This document shows positions 59,791-64,000 of a stretch of 64,000 bases of DNA, in pieces; position 1 is the first letter of the stretch, and every line of letters begins with the position of its first letter. Made by a program: the position numbers and the translations under genes. The stretch lies in contig WPIO01000007.1 in assembly GCA_009760855.2 (NCBI GenBank), forward strand, positions 11,783,501 through 11,847,500, given 5' to 3'. The DNA comes from Cristatella mucedo (taxonomy: Eukaryota > Bryozoa > Phylactolaemata > Cristatellidae). The notes beneath the pieces are model-generated. The model did not search any database. It saw only the letters and a program-made list of their open reading frames with translations, and was not told the origin of the DNA.

Positions 59791-60100
59791 CCTGACCACA
59801 TTTTAAAGGAACTTAAAAACGCACCTATTTAGGACAGCATTTAGAGGGTCCGTGTGATTCGTCCTTGGTGTGCTTATGTGTGCATACACTATGCATGCTA
59901 CCACTGACAAAATTTGCATGCTGACCCTGTGCATGTCACCTCTAACCATGTTATTCATGTTGCTTATGAAGCATTATATTACTCACGATTTAAATCGTCT
60001 TTCCCTTTGCAGCAAATGTAAAACGCCTAGAAATAAATTGAGTTCTAGGAGGGTGCTTCATCAAGTGCATTATTACTATTGCTGTTAATATTATTATAAG

Positions 60101-60538
60101 AGTCCTGCATTGCTTGGGCAAATAAGAACTTCCATTTTCTTAGTGTTAACTCGCTGAGGCCAGCTCACTGTCTCTTGCCGCCAACTGCCAAACATCAACC
60201 CCTGGATCATAATTTGAGCAGGGAACTTTCAATGAAACCATCGTGATCGGTGTGTCTGCTGAGATGAATACTGCTGCCCACATTGTTGCCTACCGAGAAG
60301 CTGTGAATACCCAACAGGAAGCTCTCCTACATGTGTGCCACCTTTTTTCCACACAGCACAACCGAGCTGTAGATGGAAAAACATACTACGAGGAACCAAT
60401 ATACAAGTTAAAACCCAGCGACAGATATTTCAGCGAGATATTCATTGAAAATATCACGAACAAATTGTATTTGCCAACCAATCCTTACTTGATAGCAAAT
60501 ATGCAAATATCCAGCACAAGGAAGGTACACAAGTGTTC
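60101..60538. other. no gene recognised
   Basis: A plus frame from 60243 is open for about 95 codons of non-repetitive sequence before running into the AG array. It has no recognised domain. Confidence 0.3.
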
Positions 60539-60622
<84 letters not shown>

Positions 60623-60625
60623 GGG

Positions 60626-60674
<49 letters not shown>

Positions 60675-60784
60675 GGAGAGAGATACAGATAGAGAGAGAA
60701 AGAGAGGGAGAAAGAGAGGGGGGAAAAGAGAGAGACAGAGAGAGAAGGAGAAAGATATAGAAAAGGAGAGAGACAGAGACAGGC

Positions 60785-60830
<46 letters not shown>

Positions 60831-60980
60831 AGGAGAGAGGGAGACTAGGGTAAGAATAAAGGAAGAGGAGAAATAAAAGGAGAGAGAGAGGGAGAAAAAT
60901 AAAAATAGAGTGAGTGGGAAAGGTAAAGAGAGACGGAAGGAATGCAGACACTAGAGAGAGAGAGAGAGAGAAAGAAAGTG
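60539..60980. repeat. (AG)n-rich purine tract, about 440 bp
   Basis: A long plus-strand purine tract has pure (AG)n blocks at 60539-60618, 60631-60672, 60787-60828 and 60953-60970. Degenerate GGAGAAAGA segments separate them. It is a strong triplex-forming candidate and directly abuts a LINE-A 3' end. Confidence 0.97.
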
Positions 60981-60981
60981 A

Positions 60982-61745
60982 GTCTCAGAGAACTCACTCT
61001 CTTTCTAGGCGCTTTACATTCGCTGCAAAGGGAAACGCGATTGAATCGTGAGTAATATCATGCTTGATAAGCAACATGATTAAGATGGTTAGGGGTGACA
61101 TGCACAGGGTCAGCATGCAAATGTGGTTGATGGCAGCATGCACAGTGTCAGCACGCATAAGCACATCAAAGTCGAATCACACGGACATACTAAATGCTGT
61201 CCTAAATAGGTGTTTTTTTAAGTTATTTTTAAATGTGGTCAAGTCAGGGGATATTCTGACACAAGTCGGGAGGAAGTTCCCGGCTATGGGAGCAAATGAA
61301 CTAAATGCACGGTCTCCAAAGGATTTGAGGTCTGTACGAGATATTGTTGGATTCCGAAAAAGGGTTGGTACGATGCTTGACCTGGTGGTGGAGTAGATCT
61401 GAGAGATATGCTGGAGCCAAATAATGAAGTGACCTATAAGTGAGCGATAAAACCTTGAAGTCGACCCCTTGCTTGACTGGGTGCCAGTGCAGGTCGGTGA
61501 GAAGTGGAGCTATTTTAATGCTTCAACCCGGACACTCACGACAGTTAAGCCTAGCTACGTCGTTTTTCACCACTGTAATCGCCTGATTGCACATGCAGGC
61601 AGGCTAGCAAGCTGTGAGATACAAAATTCAAAACGGGATGTCATAAATGCATGGACCAATATAGATGTAGTATCCCGGCCCAAAATAACCCGGACTTTAG
61701 CAGTGAAATGTAGCTGAAAGTAAGCAGACCTGACTGTGGAGATTA
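60982..61745 (-). mobile_element. LINE-A, 0.76-kb copy
   Basis: It begins within the terminal hairpin complement (TCAGAGAACTCACTCTCTTTC), without the outer right arm or the (TTA)n tail, which are replaced by the AG-rich tract. It continues through the 3' UTR and the ORF C-terminus to the GACTGTGGAG segment at about 61742 that corresponds to STVKSAYFQL. Confidence 0.88.
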
Positions 61746-62925
61746 ACTTTCCACAGAAAATGTTTAAGCTTGAGCATGGACTATGGTATCCCACATCATT
61801 CCAAGGAAGCTCTTGGATCTGAAGACATTAACCTGGCCTTGATGGAGCTGTATTTTTTCTCACTTTACTTCCCAGATTGAAGGTTCGAGTCCTGCAATCT
61901 TGGCAAAAGCAGCTGCAACTGTTTGGTTGCTATGCAGATTTGAATTTCCATTTCCGTATTTTATTTGCTTCATCCCACCAGTCTATATAGAATGGTTGAA
62001 ATAGACTCCTAAATAATAATCCCAGACTTTAAAGTTAGGAATCCACCGTTGAGGATTATAACTGTTGTTACCTCAGCCTATAATAAATATTGTTAAGGTC
62101 AAGTATTATAAATTTGTTTCTCTCGTAAATACTTCAATGCATCCCGAAAAGCTCTGAAAATTCACCAGACTCCTGGCAATTCAAGTTATGGGCGTAAAAT
62201 TGGGCTATGGTTTTGCTAACATTATAACTATAGCTCTGAAAGTAAAACAAATTCAGGGAATTTTCTAACCGTGTTAGTAGTTATTGACGGAAATACTGGT
62301 TGTGGATGGCGTTATTGACGTGCTTCTATTGCATCTGCCTACTACTGCTCACTAGTTCAGGTAGCGGCAAAAAGCAAGCTCAGAATGTAGTGCACGAATC
62401 GAATGACCATAACATACCGAACGGTAAGATAGAATTGTTTGTTCCATGCGTAGTTGGCTTTCTCACACGTGCGAGATACAGAACATGTTACTGGATACTG
62501 GTCTTGGTAGACATTGGCCATGAGTGTCTTCATGATTGCTTTAGTACGCTGGGCTAAGCTGACCAACCCCTAGTGGTATTCAAGTTTCTCGTACTAAACT
62601 TGCAATTTCCTTTGATCGAGCCTCTAGATTGCAGGAACTGAATTACGTAGCCCTATTCACGCTTCGCTCACTACCTGCAAGGGACTTTTAGTTTGTAAGT
62701 CTCAGCTGGAGATAATTTATTCCATCATAGAGCTTTCCGTGTGTCTTGAGAGCATGTGCACGGAAGTCACGGCCAACTAACGATTTGAAGATGTCTGGAG
62801 GCTTAGTTATAGTGCTTGAGTCGAAAAGGTAAGTGTGACTATGTGAAGCCTGATTAGAAAGCTAACATAGGTAGGTCAGGAAAAATTAATGAAGAGACCG
62901 AGAATGTAAAAAAATAGGAAACTGT
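61746..62925. other. no supported gene
   Basis: Frames at 62300-62557 (plus, with a hydrophobic N-terminus) and 62357-62566 (minus) overlap on opposite strands. A lone B-box-like GGTTCGAGTCC at about 61882-61892 has no A box. Confidence 0.35.
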
Positions 62926-63047
62926 AATCCATTTGCATAGCGTCCTAAGAGAACTTCACCTCTATTCAGGCGTATCACGCAGATCGCAGGGTTCTATCCC
63001 ATGATCTTGATCGTCAACTGAATTTACCTTGACCTTGATCGAGCAGG
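62926..63047 (-). mobile_element. SINE-C copy
   Basis: On the minus strand it has CAAGGTCAAGGTAAATTCAG, a B-box region GGGATAGAACCC, ACGCCTGAATAGAGGTGAAG and TTCTCTTAGGACGCTATGCAAATGG. The head continues into an inverted duplication at 63048-63100. Confidence 0.75.
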
Positions 63048-63100
63048 CATCTTAAGTACTTGCTCAAACTAGTTGGTAGTTTGGGCAAGTGCTTAAGATG
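63048..63100. repeat. inverted repeat of the SINE-C head, 23-bp arms
   Basis: CATCTTAAGTACTTGCTC..ACT (63048-63070) and its reverse complement with two transitions (63078-63100) flank a 7-bp loop. Both arms are SINE-C 5' head sequence. Confidence 0.85.
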
Positions 63101-64000
63101 TTTGTTACGTCACCTTACAATCGAGATGCGCCTAGATGTGGTGCCACAGACCGTCAGAAGGTCAGAGACGGAATAAGTATGAAAGTTTGTCACTTACGAC
63201 AGACAGGACCAATGCCGAGTACTGCAAGCTTCCGGTATTCGAATCTTGAAGCAGGCAATTTTTCTTGAACCTTTCCTCTGGAACCCGTTGGTTTGATATA
63301 TGCATCCTCAGTTCACTTTCACCCTAAATGTGTCATGTGTACCTTTTGAGTAGAGTCAAATGCTTAGTTGGCTCCCTCTGTCTCAACTGTGAGTTGGCAC
63401 TAAAAAAATAGCTCGCTCGTGGAAGCCGCTACTTTCCGGATTTTGCATGCTTAACATAAAATGCATAGCGTAAAAGTAGCCTGCCGAGCGCGCAAAAGTA
63501 GCCTGCCGAGCGTTTTGCAAGTTTCGCTATGCCGAGCCAAAGTATTTCGGATATGAATATAGACGCGAGAGCATCCTTCGACAACTAGCTTTCGCACAAG
63601 CGTGTGTCATTCATTAAACTCTCCTTTATTCACGATTCATTGAATTGAATATTTCCGGCAGAGTGCTCTTGAGACTGCAAGCCTTCTCACTCAAACTTCG
63701 GAAAAGCACAGGGAACCCCGAATTCAGCACCGCATGCACTGCTTCACTGTATATAAAATCAGAATGAACAACCGCGAAAGATTATCTCCAGTGTCAAACC
63801 TCTGAAAAAGCAAAGGGGGACGAATTTCAGTTGTCTCTATTTCGCTTTATAAACTTCTTGACGTCGCCTCGTGCGGAGAAGCGTCGTTGCTGAAAGGTAA
63901 CTGGAGGATCGACACTTTTCGCCTCCACAAACGTAGAATCCGGGCTTTTTATGTGGCCTGGCGTGAAAAAATAGTTCACTGCGAGACAGACTGCAGATGA
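63101..64000. other. no gene recognised
   Basis: Mixed sequence with short frames. A 22-bp-period tandem duplication of AAAAGTAGCCTGCCGAGCG lies at 63472-63490 and 63494-63512. Confidence 0.45.

Larger units (their letters stand above)
57300..60100 (+). mobile_element. LINE-A, longest copy (2.8 kb)
   Basis: It covers part of the endonuclease, the linker, the complete RT and the C-terminal domain. It then runs through the 3' UTR, the terminal hairpin (about 60027-60062, diverged) and a decayed (TTA)n tail. The start of the endonuclease and any first ORF are missing. At least four frameshifts and one in-frame stop make it inactive, but it is the best template for the family. Confidence 0.93.

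Noticed and set aside
60243-60951. 149- and 165-codon frames near 60.5 kb
   Set aside because: More than half of each is translated AG/CT repeat. The remaining ~95 codons of the plus frame show no domain.
61878-61895. Lone B-box-like GGTTCGAGTCC
   Set aside because: No A box or SINE body around it.
62300-62557. 85-codon frame with a hydrophobic signal-peptide-like start and Cys-rich end
   Set aside because: A minus-strand frame covers the same bases, there is no domain or splice context, and the length is within chance for this composition.

Overview
This is a eukaryotic, almost certainly metazoan, nuclear window. I infer an invertebrate, but the sequence does not let me name the phylum. 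It is dominated by 5'-truncated, frame-broken non-LTR retrotransposons (LINEs), tRNA-derived SINEs and long dinucleotide microsatellites. Coding sequence is sparse, there is no operon organisation, and I see no rRNA gene, functional tRNA gene or CRISPR array. Almost every long open frame is a LINE relic, a translated microsatellite or a chance frame in CpG-rich DNA.

Two LINE families account for most recognisable sequence; the names are mine. LINE-A encodes an APE-type endonuclease and a reverse transcriptase with a YADD box. It ends in a GCGCC/GGCGC hairpin followed by (TTA)n. Its longest copy is at about 57.3-60.1 kb, and other coding copies lie at 9.4-10.6 and 47.3-48.1 kb. LINE-B has a related but distinct C-terminal ORF and ends with ACAGACGGAGATACG plus a short (TTACA)n-like tail. 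Its copies are at 4.25, 8.6, 20.6, 25.0, 29.2, 29.9, 45.6, 54.0 and 54.3 kb. Both belong to the broad CR1/L2/Rex-like part of the Jockey superfamily by RT motifs. Two tRNA-derived SINE families are also present. SINE-A (5.1, 7.8, 12.6 kb) has A and B boxes and an 8-bp perfect hairpin. SINE-C (7.0, 12.1, 20.3, 23.0, 47.3, 48.7, 49.3, 62.9 kb) has a tRNA-like head and a tail that copies the LINE-A terminal hairpin, suggesting a LINE/SINE partnership.

Layout: 0.5-2.4 kb is very CpG-rich without a defensible gene. 4.2-14.5 kb is a dense mosaic of LINE and SINE insertions, including LINE-A inside LINE-B and two SINEs inside an old LINE-A. 15-18.6 kb is unremarkable. 18.6-23.8 kb holds old LINE and SINE relics and a CpG-rich patch. 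23.9-26.7 kb is a second CpG-rich block whose minus strand holds the best candidate host exons (26.15-26.64 kb). 27-31 kb, 36-41 kb, 43.9-48.1 kb and 53-61.7 kb are again retrotransposon-rich, with large (AG)n, (CT)n and (GT)n arrays between. The last 2 kb hold a SINE-C copy with a head-to-head inverted repeat.

The most interesting biology is the retrotransposon community itself: the shared 3' hairpin, the datable nested insertions, the long microsatellites abutting LINE 3' ends, and one plausible spliced host gene fragment.
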